Positions 10,731-22,208 are shown, numbered from the stretch's first letter. The stretch: DNA of 64,000 bases from Nephrocerus scutellatus (GCA_947095585.1 OX352761.1:113137890-113201889), one strand, 5' to 3'. Notes: generated by a model from the letters alone, not told the origin. Numbers and translations: made by a program.

Positions 10731-12929
10731 ACATCACAGCACAGCAGCTGTTTTTCTTTCTAAAACTCCTTCCAAAGGCACACAGACAGTTGCTGTCTTC
10801 CGTATCGTTTTGTGCTCAGTGCGTGATTTTTTTTGCAAATTGAATTTCCATGTCATCCCCGCGTTTCCCATTCCATACATTATAGAGGTGAATTGACGCG
10901 GTAAATCGCCGACGAACGTATGCAACGTACTTGTGTTTACCTACCGTATTGCCACTATATCCATACGCCAACAGGATTAGGGATTTCCATCTCACATGTG
11001 GACATTAAAGGCACTCCTCACACGACGTTGGTTCTCACAAAGAACGTGAAATCTCGATAATTGTTCCTGTATACGATTTTTTGCCAAAAATAAATGCTGC
11101 ACAAAAACACTCATGTGTCGTGTGATTTGTGGCACATGGAATTTTTTTCTTAAAACCGGATAAGAACTTCGCAGACTAAACGTTTCTTCCATTTGCATCA
11201 GCTTCTTTAGACATCTTTGCATGAATAAACATAAAAAATAACTAAAATAAAGAGGGTACTTATAGATATTACAAAGAAGCCAAATGATGGCCACGATGAT
11301 TGGTATGAGAGCTGGGTAAACTACAGACCAATAACTGTGCTCTTTATGATGTAGAAAGTATTGTATTTTGCAAAAATAGTAATTCGGTTGTGTCTGTATG
11401 GCAGCTACGGACAGATGACATGTATACGTGTACAATGTTGATGTGGTCGTTCTGGGAGTGGTGATCTATGGGGGACCGATGAAACCCCCAACTCCTTAAA
11501 TCGCCAACAAACCACACTTATCGCCAAGCCACGAAGCTCTATTAAGCACTCACAAGGCACCCACTCACAGTATTTGATTCCGTTGGGAGGCCTCAATCCC
11601 CTACGCCTTGGCCTTGGGAACCCAATGGAGCAGATATGTCATTCCATTAACGATCCTGTCTATACAAATGTAATGAGTGTCCTAGTAATCGTTGCAGTAT
11701 TGGGAAACCTTTGGTAGACACTAGAAAATACCTCCCATGTCTTCGTATTCATGTTCATATTTCGGCATTATTTTCTTTGCTGCTTAAGAATCGATTTTGT
11801 CGGTGAAGTTTTGCTGAACTTTTTTGCTTTCTCAAAACTATTTTAACAAACTTTTATTTCTAACCCTGGTCTTTCTACCAAGTCCAACTTAAGCACTGTA
11901 GGTTGTAGCTGGATTCGTCAGAAACCCCAAAACTGACAAGATCAATTGTAAGTAAATACCATGTTGCCATTCCTGCGCCAGAAGATTATCCGAATTCATA
12001 TAACCCAAAAAAAATTCCATTCGATTGCTATGCGGGTGAGGTGGGATCGATATAAGATCAATTTTTTCGTACTCACAGCAACTTCTAGCCCTACCACTGG
12101 TGACATGTCTGCCGTTTATGCTGAGTACACATTAATTATTGTAAATTATACATAAATAATATATAAATTAGGCTAAAGTGCGTTTTAAGGGCCAAGGGGT
12201 TAGAGCTTTCGGACACCCCCTTCTGAAAGCCCTTATTGAGCAGACCTCGAAAACCGCAATCTTGACCCATTAAGGAGAGAGGGGTTTCCAAAGTTTCGAA
12301 AGTGCCAAAATCCCTTAAAACACATATTTGCCATAAATTGTACATATATATTTTCAAAATCATAAAAAACTTACCAACAATCTTATTCCACTCATTTCTT
12401 GGCTTTTCCATCGAACATCTAAACATCTAATATCCTCAGAGCTCTACATAAAATTATCTGAGACACCATAAATATCACTTTTAAATAAAAAATTATTATT
12501 TCTTATTGCTTATTGCTTTACAAAAGTTCGCCATCGCATTTTAAATTTAAATTTTTCCGTTTCATTTAGTTATTAGTTACTTAAGAGGGACGTTTCATTA
12601 AACATATAACTCCGACAATGGACATGTTCGCGCAGTATGTTGTTATTGTGCCTTTGTATATTATAAAGAGTACTGTTCGTGAGTTAAGCCAACTGGTTAA
12701 CTGGAAATATTAAAATATATATTAAAATGCATGTACCGCCAAGATGTCCGACGTCCGTGGAACATAAACATAAAAATAAAATTCTAAAATAACCTAAATA
12801 TGCGCCCTAAAGTAAACCACTATTAATTCTGAAAAGATAAAAACACATGAGAAGCACTACAAGCTTTTGAGGTTCAAATTGTAAAGCAGGTCTGCATACA
12901 GTCATTATAGTATGGCGCGATCTGAATGT
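10731..12929. other. No recognised gene
   Basis: The first 200 nt may still be LINE 5' sequence. The rest shows only short open frames without motifs. A local inverted repeat (CTTTCGGACACC... / ...CTTTCGAAAGTG) lies near 12200-12310. Confidence 0.35.
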
Positions 12930-13131
12930 TATATGGAATGATTGTTAAATGTTTTGTATGGGAGCACCCCGACAACGGTGCCCGATCAATACCAAATTTT
13001 AATAGAAACTGCTGTCACCTGAAATACACATGTGGGCAAATAAATGTTTCAATAAAATCGGGCTGTAGGAAGTGGGTTAAAAATACATCGCAAGATTCCA
13101 CCAACGACGAAAAGTTAAAATTGAGAATTTA
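12930..13131 (+). repeat. ACATGTGT dispersed repeat, partial copy
   Basis: Carries the GC block remnant (GGGAGCACCCCGAC), the core ATACACATGTGG, AATAAAATCGGGCTGTAGGA and the 3' end TTGAGAATTTAAG. The 5' half is missing. Confidence 0.65.
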
Positions 13132-13269
13132 AGAAGAATTCATGGTGCTCAGGTCGGTAATTATGGTGGACAAACCATTTTATTTTTGGTTGTGATGGCG
13201 TTGGTTATCGACCTACGTTCGCTGCACCAACATATCTTAATTTTGTATTAAATGCCATAACAATATTTC

Positions 13270-13860
13270 ATTTCGACTTTCGAAATTTTCGAAAATTTCG
13301 TAATTACGACTAAACGCGATTATTGAGTCATACGACTAGTCGTAATTCCGACCGAATTGTTGTTGTTTCAATCGAACACCTATTTGAAGTTCGACTAGAT
13401 AATAAATGTAATTTAAATGATTATTTCTGTACGAAATAAAACGTGTAAATTACTTTTAAGTAATAATTTTTAATTTTTTTAATCACTAAAATAAAAAAAA
13501 AATATTTAAAATTTTTAATCTATTATGCTGCTACATTTATTTGAATGACGCGAGTAACGCCGACCTTATGGCGTGTTTTTTTTCTAGTAACTGTTTTTTT
13601 TAAAATTTTATCAATACAAATATCGTTGATTACATAGAATATTAAATTTAATTAATAAAAATATTAGTTTTATATAAAAATATAAATATTTTAAATATTC
13701 AAAAACACCAAAAAAGTAAAAACGTATAAACAACACCAAAATATACATTCGAAATGGCGCTATCGGGCATTAGTATTAATTCGAAAAAAAAATTGTCGTA
13801 TCGTATTGCGATATGTCAAAATTACGACTTCGAGGATTTCGTAATTCGAAAGTCGAAATA
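13270..13860. mobile_element. Non-autonomous DNA element with long terminal inverted repeats
   Basis: The left end ATTTCGACTTTCGAA (about 13270) recurs as its reverse complement at the right end (about 13846-13860). The inverted homology continues imperfectly for about 40 bp, including GTAATTACGAC. The 500-bp interior is very AT-rich and non-coding. I see no convincing target duplication. It resembles a MITE or foldback element of unknown superfamily. Confidence 0.55.
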
Positions 13861-15445
13861 CGACAGATACATATGAGTATAAAAATATTGTACTGAACGT
13901 CACAAAATTACACTTGTTTGATTTTTTCTACGTTTCCATGGGGCGAAATTTAGACGAATTTGGTTTTCGTAATTTAGTTAATTACGTTCAACGTAATGCG
14001 TGAGCTGAACATGTACCCTGAACGTTTTCAGAGTTTCTATCGGATGCCTATCGAATATTTCCATAGAATACCGCACTTTGCAGTTTGCACATTGACAATT
14101 TGACAAGCGAAACTTATAACATAATAGAGACGTATGGCACTCGCCGTTCGTGTAAGCCACTCATAGCATCGAAATGGCGTGGCCGTGGTACGAGTCACAA
14201 TGTCCACGCCACGTCATTTCTCTCTGAATAGACCCGTAAGATAACATGGAGGTGGCATGCATTCGCACAAATCCACCACCACGCCAACGCCATACGCCAC
14301 TTCTGTGTGAATTAGGCCTTTAACCTTACAGTGACACGTTTTAACCTCAAAACTTTTACTCTCATTGTCATTGTCAGATTTGTGCGGCATTTCGACACAA
14401 ACACATCCAAAACATTCGAGCGTAAATTATTTGTTCGTTTGACGCCTACAAACGAGTACACTCGGTCATAAAAGAGGAAAAAATAGAGGAAAGCCATATT
14501 GTGTTGAATTCGAATTGACAACAAATTCGGCGCGAATTGATTTTTGGCTGCAAAGTTTTTCGTTTTCCCTAAAATAACAAATCGAGATCGCCTCTAACAG
14601 ATCTGTATATTATTTGATATTTTTCAATTGTTTTACACCACAAAAAATGTAATATAATGTAAGCTGTATTTTATTTGCCGAGGAATAAGGAATTACAACA
14701 ATACAACAACACAAAAAGTGACAACTTAAAAGTCTTTTCGGTGCATAAGCGCACTTTTAAAAATCCAGCATTACCTTCGTTTTATTATAACAAAAAAGGA
14801 AATTGTTTAAGAAAATGGTTTTTAATTTTTTTAATGTTTATTAATTTTTCAATGTCACTAGTAACTATTATTTTTGCTGAGATAGGTAAAATAAACTTAT
14901 TTTTTAAAAGAAATATATTTCATAAAATATATTTAAAAATTGAATAAAATATAAAGAAAATGACTATATCTATTTTTTTAAATATAGGACGTTTTTTTTT
15001 TGTTATCGAAAAAAAATTGGGAAGTACAGAGAAATTACATATCCGATTATTCCGATAAAGAAAAAGTTGTATTTCTCACCTATCCATAGTAGTCGACATG
15101 TCATAATGTCATGTCAAAGTTTAAAGAATCAAAAAACTACAGCTATCAAAAATCTGTATATATTTTCAGAGTAAAAAGTTCATATCCAATAACTATCGTA
15201 GTGTTAAAAAACGTTTCAGACAAATAAATGAAGAAAAAAACCCATCTAAATTTTGACAATTAAAATGACTTTCCGATTTCTTTGAAATAAAAAAAAAACA
15301 TTTTTCTTTATGTCAAGCAGAAAAGTACACTCTCGGCCAATTACATCAACGAGTAACAAACTTTTCTCTTTTGAAAATACATCCAACTTCATTATGTGCA
15401 AACTCGCTGTATTGACTCGTTTTAAAATACTGTTCATTGGTGGTG
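13861..15445. other. AT-rich region upstream of RpS7, no recognised gene
   Basis: Very AT-rich with long homopolymer runs. One open frame at 14675-14947 (90 codons) is rich in K, N and F and looks like a chance frame. A GC-richer patch at 14160-14310 repeats CCACGCCA-like words. Confidence 0.35.
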
Positions 15446-15449
15446 TTGA

Positions 15450-15503
15450 CTTCCTTTTCTGTCAAAATTATTGACTAAGGTTGGTGCACATTTTCATTTG
15501 TCT
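15450..15503 (+). promoter_or_regulatory. Candidate RpS7 transcription start (TOP/TCT motif) and 5' UTR exon
   Basis: CTTCCTTTTCTG at 15450-15461 is a polypyrimidine initiator of the type used by ribosomal protein genes. A short non-coding first exon would end at 15479 (AAG|GTTGGT) or 15503 (CTG|GTAAAA). The strong polypyrimidine acceptor ending at 15842, directly before the start codon, shows that a 5' UTR intron must exist. The exact exon is a guess. Confidence 0.35.
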
Positions 15504-15842
15504 GGTAAAATTATAACAAGAAAGCATTTATTTTCCATCAATTTGTAGAAAAGTCTCATTTTGTTTAAATATTAATAAAATGCTCAACAATATGAAATAA
15601 AATTCTTGAAGCGATGGCCGATTATCGCATAGAAATGGAGAGATTAAAAATTTTCTGCTTTCATTAGTGCATTCGTATGTCAAATTCTTTTAAGTTTTTT
15701 TTTCCAGTAGAACACGTTTGAATACAAGAAAATGAACGTGAACTATGTTAAAAAATTGCTATTGTGATAAAATGTGCAAAGAAATTATCTTCTAATTGTA
15801 TTATGTGATATTTATCTTTGCTTTTTCCTTCTTCCAATGTAG

Positions 15843-17735
15843 ATGATTGGCGCTAAGATAATTAAGCCTGGCGGCGCTGAACCTGATGATTTTGAGAAAT
15901 CGATTGCCCAAGCTTTGTTGGAGTTGGAGGCCAACAGTGATTTGAAGCCATATCTTAGGGATTTGCACATAACCCGTGCCCGAGAGATTGAGTTCAACAA
16001 CAAGAAGGTGAGTGTTAGGCGAATGAGAAATTAATGAATATTTTTTTTTAATGTTTCTCTGTATTTTCTACGCAGGCAGTCATCATCTACGTTCCAATTC
16101 CACAACAGAAGACTTTCCAGAAGATTCAAATCATTTTGGTTCGCGAATTGGAGAAGAAGTTCTCGGGCAAGCATGTCGTTGTTGTCGGTGAACGTAAAAT
16201 TTTACCAAAACCCACCCGCAAGGCTCGAAATCCTCTGAAACAAAAGAGGCCACGTTCCCGCACTCTCACCGCTGTGTACGATGCCATTCTAGAGGATCTT
16301 GTATTCCCTGCTGAGATTGTTGGCAAACGAATCCGCGTCAAGTTAGACGGCACACAGTTAATTAAGGTGCATTTGGATAAGAACCAACAGACCACCATTG
16401 AACACAAAGTAAGTAACGTGAAATGGGACGCACATCTCACATCCGAAGGAATGTCCTTGTGTTTTTTGCTGGTCGTACATGCTATAGACCAGTGATTGTC
16501 AAAAAGGACAGACAGTGTAGTTCATTTCAACATCTCGTTATTGCTTTCTCCGTCTTAATGTTAAGAGATGGTACGTTCCAAATGTTGAAAACATCCTTAA
16601 GAATAATTTTTACCATGCACCCACCTACCGTCCTTGTGTTATTTGCTGATCAGTTTATATAGATTAGTGATTGTCAAAAAGGACGCACATTAACCCATTA
16701 AGACCCGACATTTCGTTATAGCTTGCTCTTTATTTGTACAGAGGAAGCATGTTTCATGTGTCGTGCTACAATTTTTTAAATTCTTTAAAAGTCCAATGCG
16801 GCAGCTTGTTTGCTCCTACCCTACCGTCCTTGTGTTATTTGCTGATCAGTTTTTATAGATTAGTGATTGTCAAAAAGGACGCACATTAACCCATTAAGAC
16901 CCGACATTTTGTTATAGCTTGCTCTTTATTTGTACAGAGGAAGCGTGTTTCATGTGTCGTGTTACAATTTTTAAAATTCTTTAAAGGTCCAATGTGGCAG
17001 CTTGTTGGCATCTACCCTACCTACCGTCCTTGTGTTTTTTGTTGGTCGTCTTTGTTAAACCAATGATTGTCAAAAAGGACGCAAAGTGAAACCCCAACAA
17101 CTCGTTATTGCTTTTTCTGTAAATTTGCTAGAAACAGTATATTCCAACTGTTGGGAACACCACACCCAAGACTAGAAAAAGCAACCACAACCAACCGCTT
17201 TTTGCCTCCCTATCGTTTGTCTTAATGATGAATAGGGACTTCCTTTGTTTAGCGGAATATTAAAAATCCTATAAATATAATTTTTGTTCTCTATGGGCAA
17301 CAATTTATATTGATTGGATAACAATTTTGATTCTCGTTATTGCTTTTTCTACAGTTCTACAGGAACAGTATGTTCCGACTCATTGGAACACACGGTCAAG
17401 CCAGGACAACTACAACCGGCCACCGCTTATTTGCCTCCCTATCGTTTTAGTCTCAATGACGAATAGGGACTTCCTTATTTTAGCGGAATATTAAAAATCC
17501 TATAAATATAATTTTTGTTCTCTCTTTGAGCAACGATTCATATTGATTGGATAACAATGCTTTTGTCCTATCCTGTCACTTGTCTTTACAAAAAATTCTC
17601 TGTTTTTTAAAATTAATTACAATTCCTTCTTTTACTTTTACTTCGTTTCAGGTTGATACATTCACATCAGTCTACAAGAAGCTTACCGGACGTGATGTCA
17701 CTTTTGAATTTCCAGACAACTTCCTGAATATGTAA
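15843..17735 (+). CDS. RpS7: 40S ribosomal protein S7 (eS7)
   Basis: Component of the small ribosomal subunit needed for 18S rRNA maturation. Coding exons are 15843-16007, 16076-16408 and 17652-17735, all phase 0 with GT-AG introns. They give 193 residues, as expected for fly eS7. The protein begins [11 protein letters not shown] and runs through [14 protein letters not shown] to EFPDNFLNM. The ATG lies immediately after a strong 3' splice site, so the first in-frame methionine depends on the unseen upstream exon. The second coding intron (16409-17651) is a snoRNA host. The frame is intact and codon use is that of a highly expressed gene. In Drosophila, as I recall, RpS7 and the cecropins both map to 99E. 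Confidence 0.95.
16451..16596 (+). ncRNA. H/ACA snoRNA, family 1, copy A
   Basis: The 5' hairpin is closed by GTCCTT/AAGGAC (16453-16458 with 16504-16509) and has an upper stem CTGGTC/GACCAG. The 3' hairpin is closed by TTTCAACAT/ATGTTGAAA (16525-16533 with 16582-16590). ACA stands at 16591-16593, 3 nt before the predicted end. The internal loops GTGTTNTTTG / TGATTGTCAAA and CTCGTTATTGC / RYGTTCC are shared with other copies and are the likely rRNA guides. A canonical H box is not evident in this copy. Confidence 0.7.
16628..16773 (+). ncRNA. H/ACA snoRNA, family 1, copy B
   Basis: The 5' hairpin is GTCCTT/AAGGAC (16630-16635 with 16679-16684), with upper stem CTGATC/GATTAG. H box ACATTA lies at 16687-16692. 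The 3' hairpin has CGACA/TGTCG and an inner stem GCTTgCTCT/AGAGgAAGC. ACA is at 16768-16770. The 5' pocket is identical to copies A and D, while the 3' hairpin has diverged. It belongs to a 196-bp tandem duplication with copy C. Confidence 0.75.
16824..16969 (+). ncRNA. H/ACA snoRNA, family 1, copy C
   Basis: Tandem duplicate of copy B at an offset of 196 bp, nearly identical. It keeps H box ACATTA at 16883-16888 and ACA at 16964-16966. The few differences fall mainly in loops and the spacer. Confidence 0.75.
17024..17162 (+). ncRNA. H/ACA snoRNA, family 1, copy D
   Basis: The 5' hairpin is GTCCTT/AAGGAC (17026-17031 with 17075-17080), and its upper stem TTGGT/ACCAA is changed on both sides relative to copy A. 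The 3' hairpin is CCCAACA/TGTTGGG, again changed on both strands relative to copy A. ACA lies at 17157-17159. The pocket text CTCGTTATTGC is as in copy A. The hinge lacks a clear ANANNA. Confidence 0.7.
17193..17326 (+). ncRNA. H/ACA snoRNA, family 2, copy 1
   Basis: The 5' hairpin is closed by CCGCT/AGCGG (17195-17199 with 17251-17255), with inner stem CCCTAT/ATAGGG. H box ATATTA is at 17257-17262. The 3' hairpin is closed by ATCC/GGAT with inner AATATA/TATATT. ACA is at 17321-17323. This is a different guide pair from family 1. Confidence 0.7.
17327..17392 (+). pseudogene. Relic of a family 1 snoRNA (3' hairpin only)
   Basis: Text from CTCGTTATTGCTTTTTC to GGAACACACGG matches the 3' hairpin of copy D. 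The closing stem no longer pairs well and the 5' hairpin is missing. It arose with the roughly 230-bp duplication that also copied family 2. Confidence 0.55.
17421..17559 (+). ncRNA. H/ACA snoRNA, family 2, copy 2
   Basis: Same architecture as family 2 copy 1: CCGCT/AGCGG, CCCTAT/ATAGGG, H box ATATTA at 17488-17493, ATCC/GGAT and ACA at 17554-17556. The apical pair changes from GTC/GAT to GTC/GAC and keeps pairing, and the 3' hairpin apex gains CTC/GAG. Confidence 0.7.
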
Positions 17736-17784
17736 ATCTGTTGATTAGGAAAAAATTGTTCTGAAATTCAGAAATTATTTTTTA

Positions 17785-17790
17785 AATAAA
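17785..17790 (+). terminator. Polyadenylation signal of RpS7
   Basis: AATAAA 50 nt after the RpS7 stop codon, giving the short 3' UTR typical of ribosomal protein mRNAs. Confidence 0.75.
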
Positions 17791-17939
17791 GAACGAAAGT
17801 AAAACAATTTTTTTAAATTTAACTCTAAATCGCTTGATTTTTTGGAATTGTGGATTGCGTATTAACTGCTGAAAGACAAATTTGTTGGATAAAATATTTC
17901 AAACAAGTTTGGCTGCTTAAGCTGGTAATTTATCCATCA

Positions 17940-18310
17940 TATTTGGCTCTAATACCGTACCCCGGTCCTAGGCTCCAGCTAAAATTCTCCAATGGTCCTG
18001 ATTTTGAGCCGATGTTATCCAGTTTGGTATTCCAAAACAATGGGCGTCCCAGTATACGCACTTCTTCCTACCGTAAATGACCAAGCAATATCCTCTTCGC
18101 TCATGCAAGCTAGGTCTTCTGCCTTCCGACCCTAATTCTCTTCACGATGTCGACATCGCGGTGACGATCGTAGATCTCATCTTTATATTCTCCTGATATT
18201 TCTTCCTCACATACGGTGGCAAGAGCTTTCCGTAAGACTCTTCTCGAACGCTGCTATGAGGTCAGAATGCTTTTTGCTAAGCACCCAAGTTTCGGATCCA
18301 TATCGCACCT
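17940..18310 (-). pseudogene. RTE-type LINE fragment (C-terminal)
   Basis: Read on the minus strand, successive frames give EVRYGSETWVLSK, FEKSLTESSCHR, EYKDEIYDRHRDVDIV and IRVGRQK. This is the order seen after the reverse transcriptase of RTE-like elements (YGxExWxL, then FERKxLRKxxG-like, then RIRxxRxxWxGH-like). Several frameshifts are present and no upstream domain remains. Confidence 0.55.
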
Positions 18311-18480
18311 CCGTTGCAACAAAGACGTAAATGGAATGGAATGTTGAGAAAACGCACTGTTCGTCCAAAAAACTCGTTTAAAGACTGACTAACGGATAAA
18401 GACGTATCTCTTCTCTGTTGACAACTGTTACATCTTAGTTTTATTACAAAGAATTATCATTTTTGAAACTTTTGGCATAG

Positions 18481-20085
18481 GTTAGGTTAGGTTAAGGTGG
18501 CTTTCAGTGAAATCAAAACACTTAGACCAGTAATGGCCCATTGTGATACCACACCGATCAGGAAAAATTCCCTCCACCTACTCAATGAACCAATTAGAGC
18601 TTCGTATGAAGCGTAGAAGACTACCAGTGTGTATGTTGATGAGATAATTAGTGTCGTAGAAGAAAGCTCTTATATGGAGTTTACGCTTTTGGGAAAGGGC
18701 TGGACAAGTACAGAGAAGATGGACGATGGTCTCCTCCTTCTCCTCATCCAGCAGCTTCTGCAAAAGTCATTCGAGAAGAATCCCTGTATTGCTGCAATCA
18801 TTTGAAGCACAATATCTATCATTTGAAGTTCAGCTGTTGCGTAGCTGAGCGTTCACTGTCTTTGAGGTTAGGGAAGCGTGACGAACCCCTGGCTGTGAAG
18901 TAGCGAAGCATCCCCCAATCTTAATCTTTCCAGTTTCCTCTGGTAGGAAACTCGACACCGAAGTAGGAGTTGAAGCTAAGTTTGGGATGCAGTAGTCAGT
19001 AGAGGATGGTACCCATATCATACCTTCAGATACTGTCAGCAGTATATAACAGTGCTCGGATTCCCTGAGTCGTACTGCACTGGGCGTCACAACATAATTG
19101 ATAAATTTGTCAGGAGGTAACAGGTGTTAAGGACCTCAGTCGGACATGACCGTAGAGCTCCTATGATACCAACTGCTGCTGATCTCTGTAATCGGCTGGA
19201 CTTGGTGGAACTGTACTTCTTCCTCATCGCTGGACACCAGACTAGCGCCCTATGGGTAAGAATTTATCGTACAATAGCTGTGTACAGCCAGAAAGCCATC
19301 CTTGGTTGAAGGCCCTATTTCTTGCCAACGGTTTTATTGCTGGCATAGAGGGTTACGCATAGTTTCTATGTTAGCCCTGTATCTGAGCTTCCTATCCCTT
19401 AAGTTCTGGGAGGACAAACGCCGGTGTTTTAAATTTGGTGGTGAAAAGTACCATTTTAGTCTTCCCTGAGCTAACTCCAAGGCCACATCTTGTTGGTTAG
19501 GAGCTAATTTTACGCAGGGCCCTTTCCATAACTTCGCTAATCACGGAAAGATGCTGGCCTGATACGAGTATCACCTGCGTACGCAAGTACCTTCGTCCTA
19601 TCTTTCTCAAGTTTTAGTAGAATCTTATTAATTACCATTATAGCCACAGTAAAGGTGAGATGACCCCTCCTTGGGAGTTCCTCTGTCGACTAGTTTGGTA
19701 ATATTGTAACAGCCGAGGTTGGTATGAATAATCCTGCCACTGAGCATGGGTGTGATCCATTGCGTAAGGAAGCGCTCCGCTCCTGACTGAGTAAGAACTT
19801 CTTGCATAGTCTCGATGCGAACTTTATTGAAGGCGCCCTCTACATCTACGAAGGTAGCTATTGTTTACAGTTTGTATTTAATCGTCTGCTCAATCACCGT
19901 TTCCGTGGACCTGCCCTTGAGATATGCGTGTTGAGATCTCCATGCTTGTGGTTGAATTTCGAATCGTTGCCTGATGTGGTAGAATACGCTTCAGAGCCTT
20001 TAGCAAGAACAATAAGAGACTGAGAGGCCTAAAAAATACGCTTCAGAGCCTTTAGCATGAACGATAAGAGACTGAGAGGACTAAA
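18481..20085 (-). mobile_element. LOA/I-type LINE with RNase H, degenerate
   Basis: The minus-strand element has its 3' end at 18481, terminating in (TAACC)n-like text. Near the 3' end, 18578-18763 reads EETIVHLLCTCPAL, the Cys/His tail that follows RNase H. Higher coordinates match the nested LINE at 36427-37836 in order. The coding part is broken by many stops. The 5' limit is uncertain, because homology fades around 20085 after a short duplicated stretch (AATACGCTTCAGAGCCTTTAGCA at 19983 and again at 20035). Confidence 0.6.
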
Positions 20086-22200
20086 ATTCTTCGCTGCTTC
20101 ATTTTGAGTAGTGAAGTTCTGACTATAACTCCACAGACCCGTCAGGCAATAAGTAAGCGACATTTCATACTCCTACCTTCCTTCGTGTTAAACCTTTTTT
20201 TTGCTGATTTAACGACAGTTCATTCAGTAACAATTTCTATAAAATCCTTTTGTCACATTACCATCACACTGCCTCACAAAAGCTAAATATGTATTCCGCA
20301 TTTTATAAATTGGATTTTTAATTAAATTTTCTACAGAGGCGGAATTGAATAGGTTTTCTTGTGACTCACAAGGATTCTTGATTGATTGCGATTGTTTTCT
20401 TTGTCTTAAACGAAATATCCTCTATTTCCTGTTAAATAAATTTACAAAACGACATCGCCTTGTAAAAATGATTTGTTAAAACACACATCTATAAGGAAAC
20501 ATCATTTAAACCGCCATATACCATATATTCTATTGTTACAGTATGACTTCTGGCAAAAGCCGACATAAGCGAGCAATAGGTAAGGAGTGTGACGGATATG
20601 GCTTAGTCGAAAAATTGCTTACCTTTTTCCGATCTAATTAATTTGAAGGAAAGTAATTAATGCCTGTACGCTTTTCTTAGCATCTGGTTAAAGAGTTCAA
20701 TACCTTTTTGAAGATTCGTCGTGGGTATTAGTACGAGTGTGTGCTCTACATGAGCGAGTCACCTGTAAGGATATCAAAAGCTATTCCTGTGCCATACTCG
20801 TTTATACGTACCCATACTAAAACTCCTTATCAAAGTACGCAGTGTACACACACTCATATGGAACAAATAGCAATTTCTTTTGTTTGATTTTTCGATCTCA
20901 TTATCAAGGACTTTCGCAAGAGTTTCCCTTTGGGTTACACCTACAAATTATGTCGTTAATTCGATACCTTAAGCCAAAAACCCAAAAAAGCTTACATCGA
21001 TTCAGTGAGTCTTTGATTAATGGCGGCAGTGAATGTTGCATTTAATTGCGGTAGTTCCCCCAACTTCATCATAGACACACAAACAACGCGCATACACATA
21101 CGATGTGGAGGGGGGCGCGAATGGCGCCAACAAAGTCATTTAAATTTCGAAATTATTGGATTCACTTTGTTTCGTTTCGCTTTAGTAGCAAGTTGCTGGC
21201 TTAAGAAATTCTAAGAAATCTTACAGCCTCCACATCTGTACATAAAACCACCTCATTATAATAAACCAGGACATCCTGCGGGTGGATTTTGTTGCTCATC
21301 GATGTGGAAAAACATTTTCGTTTTTCCACGAGGATTTTAATATCTTGTAAAAGGGTTAATGCGTCCTGTTTTTTTTCTTCATATGCGTACAATGCCACAG
21401 GGAATCTGTTTTGCATATGTAATTAGCAAGTGTGAGTGTGTTGCGCCACACATGAGCCTGATGGTCTTTTGTAATGCATGTGGCAGTTCTAGGGAAGTGT
21501 GGCGGTTTATTTGTTTTTACGAGCTGTAACCTAGGAAGTATAAATTTTCTTTATTGTTCTCTTCCCGAATGTCTATTCTGATGCTGTGTAGTACTTTACA
21601 AGCTTGTCGTGGAAGCACAAATAATTATGTGGGTGGCGGAAAAGGATTAACTCTTGTCGCGCGCACACATGTGACTGATTAATTACGTGTGTACCATTAT
21701 CGAGTAGGATGTGCGACAGCTGCGATGGCTAAAATGTTTCGCTAAATCTAACGTGTATTGGTGGTGTTCTTTTATTACTTTTCCAAGTCGATTTATTGTG
21801 GTTTGGGGCACATAGGGATAGTGGTGACTTCGTTGCCTCAAAAATTTTAACATGATACATACATACATGTATTCATATCTTCACAAAATAAATCGATTAT
21901 GTAATGTAATGCCAGGGAATGTAGCAAGGGATTTAATGTTGCAAATGGATCTAATGGATGGAGTGCTCCATCCAATTTAAATTCTTCTTAAGTGTATGTA
22001 TTGGTTATTCGTTGAAATATTGTGTTTGTTCTTCAATGAGACTGGCGTATATATATATATACGGGCCCGGCGATCGAAGTGTTTTACTTATAAACCTGGT
22101 AAAAATGTAACAAAAGTAGATTCGTATCGCCCATGTCAAAAGGCTGTAATATGCATATTTTTATTAAAATTGTTTAAAGAATGTTAAAAGCATTTAAAAT
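20086..22200. other. No recognised gene
   Basis: Single-copy-looking DNA with short motif-free frames. The only structural feature is a (TA)n palindrome at 22047-22062 flanked by GGGCCCGG. Confidence 0.35.
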
Positions 22201-22208
22201 TTTACACG

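Noticed and set aside
14675..14947. 90-codon plus-strand frame upstream of RpS7
   Set aside because: Composition (K, N, F, I) is that of chance AT-rich frames, with no motif.
18481..18500. Telomeric repeat tract
   Set aside because: Only two to three TTAGG-like units are present, always at a LINE 3' end, so they are part of the LINE tail rather than a telomere remnant.
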